From JBJMQS01 sp045802605 (GTDB lineage Bacteria; Planctomycetota; Planctomycetia; Gemmatales; Gemmataceae): a stretch of 64,000 bases of DNA. The stretch is taken from contig JBJMQS010000057.1 in the NCBI GenBank assembly GCA_045802605.1, positions 1 through 64,000 on the forward strand. Reading direction: 5' to 3'. Positions within the stretch are counted from its first letter, which is position 1, and every line of letters begins with the position of its first letter. The notes beneath the pieces are model-generated. The model ran no database searches. It had not been told where the DNA came from and saw only the letters and a list, made by a program, of their open reading frames with translations. This document shows positions 26,720 to 36,113 of the stretch, one piece after another. Position numbers and translations under genes: made by a program.

Positions 26720-27835
26720 TCAACAATGCCAGCTAATCTCATACTTGGTGCCGGCGCCTCTAAACGCAATCAATTTCAAATCATGGTTCAAAGACCTAAG
26801 GGTGTCTTTCTTTCGCGAGCGCACCATATCAGCGACGTATGCAGGAGTATTATTTTCGTCCATCATCACTTCCGTATACTTCACTAACGAGGGCATTGAT
26901 ACTTTGGATGGCCATCCCGCTGCTTCAAAAACGTTTAACACTTCAACAACGCGTTCCGCTTCGCGGGCAATTCTTCGCACCGCCTCACCTCGGAACCACA
27001 GTCTGCCAGTGACCTCGTCCCATCGTGGCGTAACAAACGGCGGATGGTTTGGTCGTAAACCGCGACCGAGTAGTTCGCTTTCAATGCGCGAGTGAAGATC
27101 ACGGATGCGACAATGGGCGGAAAACGGCGTTGCTATAGGCGCGGCCAAATCGTCGGAACTGAGAATTCTGAAGACTTCGAACAGTAACTGTTCGTTATCC
27201 AGCTTATCGTTGCCTACCAGATGGGATAGTTCACCGACAGTTTCGGTAACCGCGATTTCCTCGGCAGGAAGTTGGTTGATCGCGTCAAGAATCGATCGAA
27301 ATCCAGGAGTTGGAGTGTTGCTCTCGTTGAAATAGTTGCGACACCACCAATTACCCAGAGCCCATCCCAGAGCGTACCATGGCCGCAGATGATTCTCAGG
27401 CTTCAGCGCGCGCGATGCCAGAGTTTGCACTTGATGGCAGAGACTGATGATTCCACTACAGGTTTCTTCGACATCGATCGCTATGCTAATGCCGTCAAAT
27501 AGCTTCGTAATCAGGTCGTTGTGATCGTCAAGATGGCCAAAGACAGCATTCAATTGCGAAGCAACTTCTCCGGGAATTTCAGCGCACAGAACGTCGATCG
27601 CGATTTTGAGGTCACAAACCATTCTTGGGATGCTATCCTGGGTACTATGCCCCTGGTCGTACCATTGAGGTCGATGCACATCGACCCATACCGGCAATAC
27701 CTGAGGTTCAAAGCCCAGCTTGTAGTATGCCCAAGGACCTGGATCCTTGTCGGGGCGGCAGGCAAACAATCGAAGTTGCGAATCATTGATCGGTGGGACG
27801 TAACGAGGCCTTAGCGATCGATCGTGAGGTGTCAT
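26720..27835 (-). CDS. Protein of unknown function in the mobile element
   Basis: The product is 371 residues from ATG 27835 (a TTG at 27856 is possible). I do not recognise the family. The N-terminus is polar (MTPHDRSLRPRYVPPINDSQ); the middle is Trp/Asn-rich (RPWYALGWALGNWWCRNYFN). The C-terminal 110 residues contain GRLWFRGEAVRRIAREAERV followed by VEVLNVFEAAGWPSKVSMP, which looks like a winged-helix segment. No signal peptide, TM helix or catalytic motif is evident. It lies between the integrase and the DUF1580 gene, transcribed with them, so a role in element control or as cargo is likely but unproven. Confidence 0.6.
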   Translation of the reverse strand: MTPHDRSLRPRYVPPINDSQLRLFACRPDKDPGPWAYYKLGFEPQVLPVWVDVHRPQWYDQGHSTQDSIPRMVCDLKIAIDVLCAEIPGEVASQLNAVFGHLDDHNDLITKLFDGISIAIDVEETCSGIISLCHQVQTLASRALKPENHLRPWYALGWALGNWWCRNYFNESNTPTPGFRSILDAINQLPAEEIAVTETVGELSHLVGNDKLDNEQLLFEVFRILSSDDLAAPIATPFSAHCRIRDLHSRIESELLGRGLRPNHPPFVTPRWDEVTGRLWFRGEAVRRIAREAERVVEVLNVFEAAGWPSKVSMPSLVKYTEVMMDENNTPAYVADMVRSRKKDTLRSLNHDLKLIAFRGAGTKYEISWHC

Positions 27836-27971
27836 GAAACTTTTCCCACAAATCAAGTAATCGAATCGTTACCTTGCTGCCACAAGATGTATCGCAGCAG
27901 ACGTGAGCTTGCGCGATTGATCTAACAACAAGACTTGTGTCTCTAATATTCTGCCAATTAAGAGTGGCGCG

Positions 27972-29233
27972 TCAACCAGTCGCCGCCATGACTCGGCGCG
28001 CGAGGTCACAATCTTGCTCAGCATAGATTTGCGTGACGCCAATTTCCCGATGGCCGCCACAGACACGTGCGGCTTCCAACCCAAAGCCCTTGCGAATCTC
28101 TGATAGCCGAGTGTGGCGCAACTGGTTGGGACACCAAACGGCGATGCCGGCGGTGATACAGGCACGCCTCACGGCCCGGCGATAGCTGCTGACGTCATAC
28201 TGGCAACGAAGCATTGCCTGCCTTCGAGCCCGCGGCCTCCGGGCAGCTTGACTGGGCGTCAGCGGACTCGTCCGCAGCGCGCGGCGTTCAGCATTGCGGA
28301 TTTGTTCCGAGACGATTGGTGAGAACATGTAGCCCTCAGGCTGCGCGTCTACCCAAGGCTGCAGGATCTCTTGTGCTTTCGGGCCAAGATAGACCACACG
28401 ATCAAGGTCCTGGTTGCCATCGGGGTTATGGTGCTCCGTCTTATGTCGTAGTGGTCGGAACTCCCAAACGGCGGACGAACGGTCAATGTCGATTACCCGC
28501 ATGTTCACGATGTCTTGTGGCCGTGCCGAACTTGCCAGCTGAACTTGAATCATTGCTTTAATCGCAACGGGCAGGAGCGGCAGCACGCAGTTCACCGAGG
28601 CTGTGCTCACCGGGCGAACACGAGCAACCTCTCTCGCACATGACTCATCGCGGCGCAAACCTGGAACTCGGAGCAGGGCATCATGCACCGACACATGGAC
28701 TAGTTCTTCAGCGACGGCCCATGCATAGAGGCGCTTGAGCCGACCAATTTGCTTATTGACTGTACGTCGTGCTGGATGTTGGTGAGCGATTTTTGTACGC
28801 CATATCAGCGCATCCGTCTTTGGGTCGAATTCTTTGAACCGGTACACAACTGGCTCGGCGATCATTGCCTCGCGGACCGCCTTCAACTTTTTTGGGCTGA
28901 ACTCATTCGCAGACGTAGTCGCGTAAAGCCGCCGCACAAATTTGAGAACCTGCTTTATTGCAGCCACTTCGGACGTTGGCCTGCATCCTTGACATATCGC
29001 TTTTTTGCAAACTCCCAATACGCGGCACATAATTCCACTATCGAGATCGATTCGGACGCAGGCGCTGAGGGCAAGGACGCCCCGATCGATGCCCAATGCT
29101 CGGCGACCAGTCGGTGGTACTTCTCCCAACTCTCCGGTGAACCGTGTGCGCCGAGGTAGTGGTCGCGCCCTCGAATCGTGACGACGGCGCAATTGCGTGC
29201 TTTGTGAAGGCGATATGACGGCTGTTGAATCAT
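27972..29233 (-). pseudogene. Tyrosine recombinase/integrase, frameshifted
   Basis: The N-terminal quarter is in one frame from ATG 29233 (MIQQPSYRLHKARNCAVVTI ... AKKRYVKDAG), which stops at 28955. The rest is in another frame from about 28970 (RPTSEVAAIKQVLKFVRRLY onward). A one-base deletion within the codons between KD and RPTSEV explains the split. The catalytic part is otherwise complete: SSARPQDIVNMRV (Arg), PNQLRHTRLSEIRKG (H-x-x-R), VCGGHREIGVTQIYAEQ (H and nucleophile Tyr). Length when joined is about 420 residues, usual for planctomycete integrases. It starts about 120 bp from a tRNA-Pro-derived att core. It is presumably inactive unless frameshifting is programmed. Confidence 0.75.
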
Positions 29234-29349
29234 GGTGCAAACCTTGCTTCTGCGAAATCCAGTACCGTACTGGATTTCCAAGAGCTTCAGGCTGCACTAC
29301 CGACCGTCGGCAGGTTCGCGAAAAGTGCGTTCAGCAAAGTGTTTAAGTC

Positions 29350-29397
<48 letters not shown>

Positions 29398-29509
29398 GGT
29401 CGTCTCACCATAATATGTTGGTTTTCTTCGGGAAATCAAGAGGAAACTTCGTTTCCGTACTTTCCGAAAATCGCATGTTTTGAATCGTTTTCCGAGCGAT
29501 AGTGCGACC

Positions 29510-29896
29510 TTAGTGAGACCCGCCATACCGTCCTTCCAACTCCCGGAGAAACTCGTGTACTTTCCGGAGCGACATGTATTTGCCAATCTCCTTGACCGGA
29601 TCGATCGCGACGTTTTCGATGTCGCTCGGGATCGTGCGAAGGTAAGCGATCAAGTCCTTGACGTTCTTCATCTCAAACGTGGGTATCTCGACCGGGTGTC
29701 CCTTTTTCTTGGCCGCTTCGGCCGCGATCGGGTCCATATATGTTCGGTAGAGATCCCAATCCGTCCAAATCGGAGCGAACTTCATATCACCGCCGACTTC
29801 TGCGATCATGCCCGGCCCGTAGGGGGTGACGAAGGTGTAAAGCGGGAATCGAAAAACGAACCCCGGATCGATGGGAAACTCGCCTGATTCAGCCAT
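29510..29896 (-). CDS. Small protein of unknown function
   Basis: The product is 128 residues from ATG 29896. I do not recognise it. It begins MAESGEFPIDPGFVFRFPLY and contains VTPYGPGMIAEVGGDMKFAP and EIPTFEMKNVKDLIAYLRTI; the C-terminus is charged and helical (EIGKYMSLRKVHEFLRELEG). No TM segment, signal or metal motif is evident. It lies alone between the att core and a Cys-rich microprotein, in a region of probable cargo genes. Confidence 0.55.
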   Translation of the reverse strand: MAESGEFPIDPGFVFRFPLYTFVTPYGPGMIAEVGGDMKFAPIWTDWDLYRTYMDPIAAEAAKKKGHPVEIPTFEMKNVKDLIAYLRTIPSDIENVAIDPVKEIGKYMSLRKVHEFLRELEGRYGGSH

Positions 29897-30116
29897 GAGA
29901 TCCTCGCGGCGTTGTCGGATTATAGCCAGACGTCTTGGGCCATTGCTAGGTGCGAACGAAGTACCGTCCGCTCGACACCGGCGACGATCGCACCGGGGCC
30001 TCTAAACGGTCAAGGGCTGTCTGCGGACTGGCCATGTTTACCCTGTGACCGCGAGGCCACGCGGAGCAATGCGCCGGATGCCCTCGCGGGCTCATTTACT
30101 TCCTTCTTTCATCACA

Positions 30117-30320
30117 ATGGCAGACGCCACACCACCACCGGCACTTAAGAAATTCCTATTCGTCGCTGACATGTGCATCGAAGCAGCCACTGAAGAAGAA
30201 GCTCTTGAGTTATTCGCAGACGATTCTTATTACCTCGCAGAAAATGCCGATTGCTACGAATACTGTGAGAAATGCGACAAACCGTGCATGTATCGATACC
30301 ACCTTTGTGAATGTGATTAG
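30117..30320 (+). CDS. Cys-rich 67-residue protein
   Basis: ATG 30117 gives MADATPPPALKKFLFVADMC then an acidic helix EAATEEEALELFADDSYYLA and a Cys cluster CYEYCEKCDKPCMYRYHLCE C. The six closely spaced Cys suggest a metal-binding knuckle. Alternation of a predicted strand (KKFLFVADMCIEA) and helix resembles small DpnD/PcfM-like proteins of mobile elements, but this is only an impression. No strong SD is seen. Confidence 0.5.
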   Translation: MADATPPPALKKFLFVADMCIEAATEEEALELFADDSYYLAENADCYEYCEKCDKPCMYRYHLCECD

Positions 30321-31081
30321 CCTATTATTCTGCCGAGCCGCGAAACGAAAGAAGCCGGTTCGAGCAGAGTCATCGTCGCCCAGTCAATGACGCTGCGAAT
30401 TTCGAACCGGCCGATAACGTTGTAGCCCAAGCAGATCGCCAGGCAAGAATCTCGTTCTCGTTTTCGCTGATGCGAACTCTCGGACCCTCATTGAAGTCGG
30501 CACGGGTCTGTCAGGGTAACCGCGGCCTTCGATCCACGTCTGTGCAGGCGTCGGGAGCTCGTAAAAGTTGCTGAAACTCATCATCCTTTGCACTCGCCTG
30601 CTTCTTCTTGTAGATCTCGATCGTTTCAAACAACTAGTCGTTCTTTCCCGCGAGAGGCGAACCTGCGCGACGATGCTCCACATGGACTGAGTACCGCGGC
30701 GCTGTGCTTGTGTTTCTTCTGCCATGTGTGAGTTGGAAATACTTTCCGCTAAGCACCGGCGACGCTGATTGCCCTGTGGCCGGACGGTTCACGGTGCGGT
30801 TTGCCGGATGCCAGTCGCGGCGAAGTTGCGCTAGGTGCGAACGCCTTGATTCGGCACCACCACGCTATCGCGGCTTGCCCCTCTGCCGTCAAAGAGCTTC
30901 CTTCGGACTCCTCTATTGACGGCGGGGCTTTGCCTCGATGCTAACGCCGGTGCCTTCACAAGGCGATCCGCTCCTTCACAATTCGGCACCGCGACGGGAT
31001 CGGGCATCTTGTCCGCAAGAGGTGGATTCAGAACCCTAATCGCGAAAACCGCCCGACTTTATTTCTTTCCAATCAAGACTT
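30321..31081. other. About 760 bp without a supportable gene
   Basis: Several frames are open but none has coding character throughout. A minus-strand frame at about 30520-30590 reads NFYELPTPAQTWIEGRGYPD, possibly a short relic. No repeats of note. Confidence 0.35.
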
Positions 31082-31249
31082 ATGGGACAAATGAAAGAGC
31101 TTTATACCGCACTTCAAGACGCGCAGCGCCTTGTTCGCGAAGACCAGCTCTCACCTTTGGAACTGGGAGAACTCGCCCACGTACTCGACAGATTAGACCC
31201 GATCATCGGATCATTCAACGAGAATCGCGTTCCCTCTCCGCGATCATGA
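31082..31249 (+). CDS. 55-residue microprotein, overlaps the next gene
   Basis: ATG 31082 gives MGQMKELYTALQDAQRLVRE then DQLSPLELGELAHVLDRLDP and a short tail; ATG 31091 is an alternative start. It looks like a two-helix protein. Its TGA overlaps the ATG of the following gene (ATGA), which argues for a real coupled pair. No SD is obvious. Function unknown. Confidence 0.5.
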   Translation: MGQMKELYTALQDAQRLVREDQLSPLELGELAHVLDRLDPIIGSFNENRVPSPRS

Positions 31250-31401
31250 CTTACGCGGAGAACAAAGTCAGACGGCGGCTCACTAAATGTCGCGAAGCCA
31301 TCGCTCGCCGGGACCTGCCAAAACGGGCCAGGTGGCAATGGACGAAGAACCTCTACTACTGGTTGGGTTTCTTCGACGGCATGACAGGGCGCAAGCCTTG
31401 A
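31246..31401 (+). CDS. 51-residue basic microprotein
   Basis: ATG 31246 gives MTYAENKVRRRLTKCREAIA then RRDLPKRARWQWTKNLYYWL and GFFDGMTGRKP. It is strongly basic with an aromatic, possibly membrane-active C-terminus. It is coupled by a four-base overlap to the upstream microgene and followed within 10 bp by a strong intrinsic terminator, so the pair forms a complete transcription unit. Function unknown; small toxin or nucleic-acid-binding roles are possible. Confidence 0.5.
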   Translation: MTYAENKVRRRLTKCREAIARRDLPKRARWQWTKNLYYWLGFFDGMTGRKP

Positions 31402-31407
31402 GAAATA

Positions 31408-31435
31408 GCCCCTGGGAAACCGGGGGTTTTTTTTT
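31408..31435 (+). terminator. Intrinsic terminator
   Basis: The CCCC-rich arm and GGGG arm pair around GGGAAACC and are followed by nine T. It directly follows the 51-residue gene. Confidence 0.8.
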
Positions 31436-31614
31436 GGCGACGACAATCATCAGGATTTGTTATGGGCGAAGAAGCAGTGACTTACTTTTCCTTCAAGACA
31501 ATGGTTCGGCTCTAGGAGATTTTGCCGCTTCTAATCGGGAACAGGGCAAATTGTTTTCGATCTCCAGTTGGCACTATGCCCCCTGAAAACGGATCAGCCG
31601 GACTAGGATAGCCT

Positions 31615-31933
31615 TGTTGCCCAAGGGGGAGAACCGTTGGCGGATAGTCCGACCACGAGAGAGACCGGGCCGATGAGGCCGCCGAAAAACTCCGCGCCAG
31701 CTAGCCACGGCACATCGACTCGGCGTCTCTTTGCCCCGTTTGATGCTTAGCAGACGATTGCCAGCAATCCATAAGGTCAGGCCGCAGACCGAACCCAAAT
31801 ACAAAAGTCCGGCGAGCAGCATCGGCTCGACATTGCCCAACAATAATTTCGCAAACGGAGTGCTTGCGCCGAACAGCGCGGCGGCTGCAAGTGCATAAAC
31901 GACGCCGGATTTTCGGCGATTGATCACAAATAA
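31615..31933 (-). pseudogene. EamA/DMT-family transporter remnant
   Basis: The N-terminal 70 residues are recognisable: RKSGVVYALAAAALFGASTP then FAKLLLGNVEPMLLAGLLYL and GSVCGLTLWIAGNRLL, giving two TM helices. Near 31735 the family sequence moves to another frame (VDVPWLAGAEFFGGLIGPVS). Only about 105 of roughly 290 codons are present. Presumed dead. Confidence 0.55.
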
Positions 31934-31962
31934 TCGCTTAATGATTGTTCTTAATCGAGGTT

Positions 31963-32217
31963 TTAGCGGTCCTTGAAATGGAAGGCGATATACAACGCAA
32001 TTGATCCCGTTATTAGCGCGCCAATGATAGCACCGATGATGGGACCGAAGTATGGATGGCGCTGTAGAAATGTCGGTCCTTCCGGCGGCGGGGGTGCGGG
32101 CGGTCCAGCGGGAAGAATATAGGTATTGCGCCAAAGCCCGGTGCGAGGGTCGATTTCGCTCTCAGCGTGGACGTCGCCGAGTTCATCCTTCCATCGCTTT
32201 TCGCGTTCATCGGCCAT
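31963..32217 (-). CDS. Small single-TM protein
   Basis: The product is 84 residues from ATG 32217: a charged N-terminus (MADEREKRWKDELGDVHAES), a Pro-rich linker (PAGPPAPPPPEGP) and one hydrophobic helix near the C-terminus (GPIIGAIIGALITGSIALYI). Family unknown. The Gly-x3-Gly-like spacing in the helix could support oligomerisation. Confidence 0.55.
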   Translation of the reverse strand: MADEREKRWKDELGDVHAESEIDPRTGLWRNTYILPAGPPAPPPPEGPTFLQRHPYFGPIIGAIIGALITGSIALYIAFHFKDR

Positions 32218-32342
32218 AGCTTTATCTCTTTGGTCGGTTTGATTCTATGAAGTCAAATAGTTCGGACTTTCCGACTCAATCAACTGCGCCAAGATAGACT
32301 GCTTATTGATCGCGGCACGTTCACGGGGAGGGCGCAGGCATC

Positions 32343-33263
32343 ATGGAAACCTTGATTGCAAGCCCGAAGGAATGGGAACAAAACATGACGCCGCGGGCTT
32401 ATTGCCGGCTAGATGATGGTAAGTTGATTGGTCCTATTTGGCCCTATGCTCCGACGGGGCTACTTCCGTTTCAGCACATTCAAACTGGACCGTTGAACAT
32501 GTCCGCCGGGAATTTAGATGCAGTTGTGAGGACCATAAATCCGTATGCGCTCATTGAAAAGCCGACTCTGAATGCGGGTGAGTATTATCCACGAATGTGG
32601 CGCGGAGACAGAAAGCGCATCGAGGCTGGCGATATCGTTCCGGAGATTTCTCAGACACCTTTTTTTGATAGTTTCATGTTCTCGGTCGAACAGGTTGAGT
32701 CTTTGTTCGAGACCTTGGATTCAATTTTCCGTGTTGCCCATCCCATGACAGCCAATTTGGGCACCTGTGGCGGCGCCATTCGCGACATAATCATCTTGGC
32801 GAGCACGGAAGTCGAATCACAGTGGAAGAGCGTTTTGACGGCGAATCGCTTTTTCACTGCCGATGGTCGCTACACGACTGCCCATTATGTTCGCCTTCTT
32901 CCGGCATTAAAACTCGACGAGTATAGCATTTGTTTGATCAGGTACCCGTCACTGCCAGAATTCTCGCCCTTCAAAGGCTGGGACGTTGCAGCACCAACGC
33001 AAACACTACCTTGGTACGATGCGTACAACGCCGTGAAGCACGACCGCGAGGGGAATTTTTGGAGGGCTTCGTTAGAGGCGGCAGTTCATTCTGTGGCTGC
33101 CTGCGTTGTGATGCTGGCCGCGCAATTTGGTCAGGAAACGCTTAGCGGTTATGGATTGCGGAATATTTTCCAATTTACAAAGACAGCGTCGTACGATCCG
33201 AGAGATTTTTACTATGGTCCGATCCCTGAGACAAAGTGGAAGACCGTTGAATATCCGTTCTAA
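32343..33263 (+). CDS. Protein of unknown function (306 aa)
   Basis: I do not recognise the family. The product is acidic to neutral with no TM segment. Near the C-terminus is LPWYDAYNAVKHDREGNFWR followed by a hydrophobic helix SVAACVVMLAAQFG; the YNAxKH arrangement resembles segments of some HEPN-like helical proteins, but no R-x4-6-H is obvious. It is convergent with the repeat protein gene; about 65 bp separate the two stops. Confidence 0.6.
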   Translation: METLIASPKEWEQNMTPRAYCRLDDGKLIGPIWPYAPTGLLPFQHIQTGPLNMSAGNLDAVVRTINPYALIEKPTLNAGEYYPRMWRGDRKRIEAGDIVPEISQTPFFDSFMFSVEQVESLFETLDSIFRVAHPMTANLGTCGGAIRDIIILASTEVESQWKSVLTANRFFTADGRYTTAHYVRLLPALKLDEYSICLIRYPSLPEFSPFKGWDVAAPTQTLPWYDAYNAVKHDREGNFWRASLEAAVHSVAACVVMLAAQFGQETLSGYGLRNIFQFTKTASYDPRDFYYGPIPETKWKTVEYPF

Positions 33264-33329
33264 TTCAAAGGCGTTTAGTTCATCGTGGGACGCCACGCTT
33301 GATCGGTCGTATCTACTCGGAGGAATGAT

Positions 33330-34712
33330 TTAGTTTGATGTCCTTCGTGTCGCGAGCGCGATCGATAATGACGAGCCACCGGGAAATCCCCGCCGCCCAT
33401 TTCGCAGAGCATCGTTTACCGCCGACCAAGTGGTGCCGAATTGGTTTCGAATCGGCCCTGAATTCGCTTGCGGCCATCTACCGGTGCGATTGCGGTGGTC
33501 GTCGGCCCAATTGAAAATCTGTTTCATGGAAATTCGAGGCGGAACTTGAGGATTTGGAATACCTCGATGTCTCATCAACAGGCGAAGTAATGATGAACCT
33601 CCTTTCAAGCCGCGAATGCCCGTTCGCAACGCATTGTCGACGTTATACCACGTCTCTTCGGGCGCAGTGTTGATCCGCCCGGCGTTGGCGTTGGGCCAAC
33701 GTCCTGTTCGCCGGAAATGTTCATCTGCCCACTTCAAGATCATTTTGGGCGCGAGCGTCGGAAGGTTTTTTCGATTGCACTTGCGACCTGATGCCTCTAG
33801 CAACTTGGCCAATGAACCGCCCAGAAGAAAACCTCGTCGACCGGTTCGCAGGGCAGCATCCACCTTCACCCAGGATTCGCCGTTCGACTTAGGAATCGGC
33901 CCCGACTCTTCAGCAGGCCACAAACCTGTTCTTTTGTGGTGAGCGTCAGCCCACGCAAGAATTTGTCTGACCGTGAGCGGCGGAAGGCGACCCATATTGC
34001 GAGCATTTCGATGATGGGCCAACAATTGAGGAAGTGATGATTGTCCTTTGAGGCCGCGTTGTCCGTGACGCAGCGCCCCGTCGATTCTCTTCCAACTGTC
34101 GCCATCGGAGGCTGGGATTTTTTCATGTGATACCGTCGGCCATTTCCCCGTGCGCCCACGGTAACGGTCCGCCCATCCGAGTATCTTTGCAACTGACAGC
34201 CGCGGGGCTGTGTAATAACGACCGACTCCTCGATGCTCAGCCAAAATCCAGGCCACCGACGATCCGGGCGGAAAACCACGGCAGCCTTGATGGAGCGCAC
34301 CATCAACAAATGCCCAGGTTTCACCGGGCGTTGTGTTAGTAATGGCTCCGGAAGATGCCGTTGGCCACCGGCCGGTTCGATCATGGTAAGCGTCGGCCCA
34401 TTTCAGGATTTGCTTAACATTTAGTCGAGGAAGGCCTTTCTTGTTGCGAACGTTCCGCCGTATGGCGAGTAGTCGAGCTAGCGATGAACCGCCGGGTAGG
34501 CCGCGAACACCAGCCCACAGAGCCACGCTGATGGCTAACCAGTTTTCGTTCAACGCGATTCGGACTCGTCCCGACTTGGCAGTCGGCCATCGGTCAAAGT
34601 GCTTGTGGTGATCGTCGGCCCATTGAAGAATTAGTTCCTCCGTGAGCGATGGCTTACGCAGCCGGAGGGCTCGTTTGCGGCGCAAAACCGATTGTCGGAG
34701 ATTGCGGACCAT
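33330..34712 (-). CDS. Protein built of six ~74-residue WAD/TGRWP repeats
   Basis: The whole 460-residue product is six tandem repeats. The repeat consensus is ILxWADxHHxRTGRWP, then SGxI, then GETWxxVDxALRxGxRG, then GGSSLxxLLAxHR. Repeat 1 is the most divergent (HFDRWP). The N-terminus and linkers are strongly basic. The invariant Trp residues and basic character recall the helicase-associated (HA) helical repeats thought to bind DNA, so a nucleic-acid-binding role is inferred. No catalytic domain is attached. It lies 160 bp upstream of, and divergent from, the YhaO/YhaN pair at the edge of the defence-like island. Confidence 0.8.
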   Translation of the reverse strand: MVRNLRQSVLRRKRALRLRKPSLTEELILQWADDHHKHFDRWPTAKSGRVRIALNENWLAISVALWAGVRGLPGGSSLARLLAIRRNVRNKKGLPRLNVKQILKWADAYHDRTGRWPTASSGAITNTTPGETWAFVDGALHQGCRGFPPGSSVAWILAEHRGVGRYYTAPRLSVAKILGWADRYRGRTGKWPTVSHEKIPASDGDSWKRIDGALRHGQRGLKGQSSLPQLLAHHRNARNMGRLPPLTVRQILAWADAHHKRTGLWPAEESGPIPKSNGESWVKVDAALRTGRRGFLLGGSLAKLLEASGRKCNRKNLPTLAPKMILKWADEHFRRTGRWPNANAGRINTAPEETWYNVDNALRTGIRGLKGGSSLLRLLMRHRGIPNPQVPPRISMKQIFNWADDHRNRTGRWPQANSGPIRNQFGTTWSAVNDALRNGRRGFPGGSSLSIALATRRTSN

Positions 34713-34871
34713 TTCGGGTTTAATCTACCGACGATTCAGAATCGGATCACTGAGATGACGAATCTTCTGTTGGATAGTCGCTGTACTACCATGTGAGAAG
34801 CAACAATTTTGCCCGCCTGCAGGGGCCAAACCCCCTAAGATTGCAACTTGTCCGTTTGGTTTCTGACGGAG

Positions 34872-36113
34872 ATGCACGTCTTGCGATTCTTGCACGCCGC
34901 AGATGTTCACCTCGACAGTCCCTTACGAGGGCTCGATACCTACGAAGGCGCCCCCGTCGATGATCTGCGCGGGGCAACGCGAAAAGCGTTTACCTCATTA
35001 GTTCAGCTCGCGCTAGATGAACGGGTGGATTTTGTCGTCTTGGCCGGCGACCTCTATGACGGCGACTGGCCTGACTACAACACAGGTCACTTCTTCGTAA
35101 ACGAAATGCGAAGGCTCGAACGGTCATCAATCCCCGTAATCCTTATTTCCGGGAATCACGACGCGGCGAGCCGAATCACTTCGCGCTTACCGCTTCCATC
35201 CAACGTCCACCAACTTCCAACAAAAGTTCCCGGTACGGTGAGGCTTGAACAGCTTCGAGTGGCATGTCATGGCCAAGGTTTCGCGCGGCAAGCTGAAACG
35301 CGAAACTTGGTAACTTCATACCCACTGGCCATCCCGGACTACTTCAACATCGGCGTCCTTCATACCGCGCTGGAAGGAAGGGAAGGACACGACCGATATT
35401 GCCCATGCTCGAAGGAAGAGTTGATAGCGCTCGGGTATGACTATTGGGCGCTTGGCCACGTTCATGTCCGGGAATCGGTCAACGCCGATCGTCATCCACG
35501 AATTGAGTTTCCAGGGAACATCCAGGGCCGCAACATCCGGGAGGCCGGAGAAAAAGGATGCCTACTCGTCTCGGTAAACGAGCATCGAGAATGCCTGACG
35601 GATTTTCGCTCTCTTGATTTGTTTCGATGGGAAACCGTTGAGGTGGACGCGACGCAGGCTGAATCGATCAATGAAGTTTTGGATTTGGCGTCGGCGGCTC
35701 TCGACAGCAAACTCAATTCTGTGGATGGAAGGCGGCTATCAGCTCGCGTCGTGATCGCTTGCTCAGAAACAGTCTGCCGAACGCTGGCTCAAGATCCCCA
35801 GCAATTTCGGGCTAATCTAAGGAGTTTGGCCGGGTTACAGGTATGGATCGAGAAGATAAAGCTGAACCCAGTCCCCGCGGCAATAGCAGGTGCGGCCCTG
35901 TCTGAAGATGCTTCTTCCGAATTGCAGTCTGTAGTCGCCGACCTGCGAGGGGATTTGGAAACAACGCGTGCCATTACCAGTGCCGGCGAATGTGGAAAAC
36001 TGCTTAATAGGCTTCCCGCAGATGTCAGGAGCGCATTGGGAGATTCTTGGGATGACGTGTTCACCCGCACAAGCGCACTCCTCCAGCTATCAGAATGTAA
36101 TGATGCCCAATGA
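34872..36113 (+). CDS. YhaO/SbcD-like metallophosphoesterase (DNA repair exonuclease subunit)
   Basis: The product is 413 residues from ATG 34872. Calcineurin-like phosphoesterase motifs are complete: FLHAADVHLDSPLRG (D-x-H), VVLAGDLYDGDW (GD-x2-D), VILISGNHDAAS (GNHD), IGVLHTALEG and WALGHVHVRES (GH-x-H). The C-terminus (about 300-413) is helical. The family pairs with an SMC-like ATPase to process DNA ends. The stop overlaps the YhaN-like gene by four bases (ATGA), so the proteins are probably made in fixed ratio and form a complex. Confidence 0.88.
   Translation: MHVLRFLHAADVHLDSPLRGLDTYEGAPVDDLRGATRKAFTSLVQLALDERVDFVVLAGDLYDGDWPDYNTGHFFVNEMRRLERSSIPVILISGNHDAASRITSRLPLPSNVHQLPTKVPGTVRLEQLRVACHGQGFARQAETRNLVTSYPLAIPDYFNIGVLHTALEGREGHDRYCPCSKEELIALGYDYWALGHVHVRESVNADRHPRIEFPGNIQGRNIREAGEKGCLLVSVNEHRECLTDFRSLDLFRWETVEVDATQAESINEVLDLASAALDSKLNSVDGRRLSARVVIACSETVCRTLAQDPQQFRANLRSLAGLQVWIEKIKLNPVPAAIAGAALSEDASSELQSVVADLRGDLETTRAITSAGECGKLLNRLPADVRSALGDSWDDVFTRTSALLQLSECNDAQ

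Noticed and set aside
30384..30725. 113-residue minus-strand frame
   Set aside because: Only a 20-residue patch looks protein-like; the rest is Arg/Ser-rich and lacks an SD.
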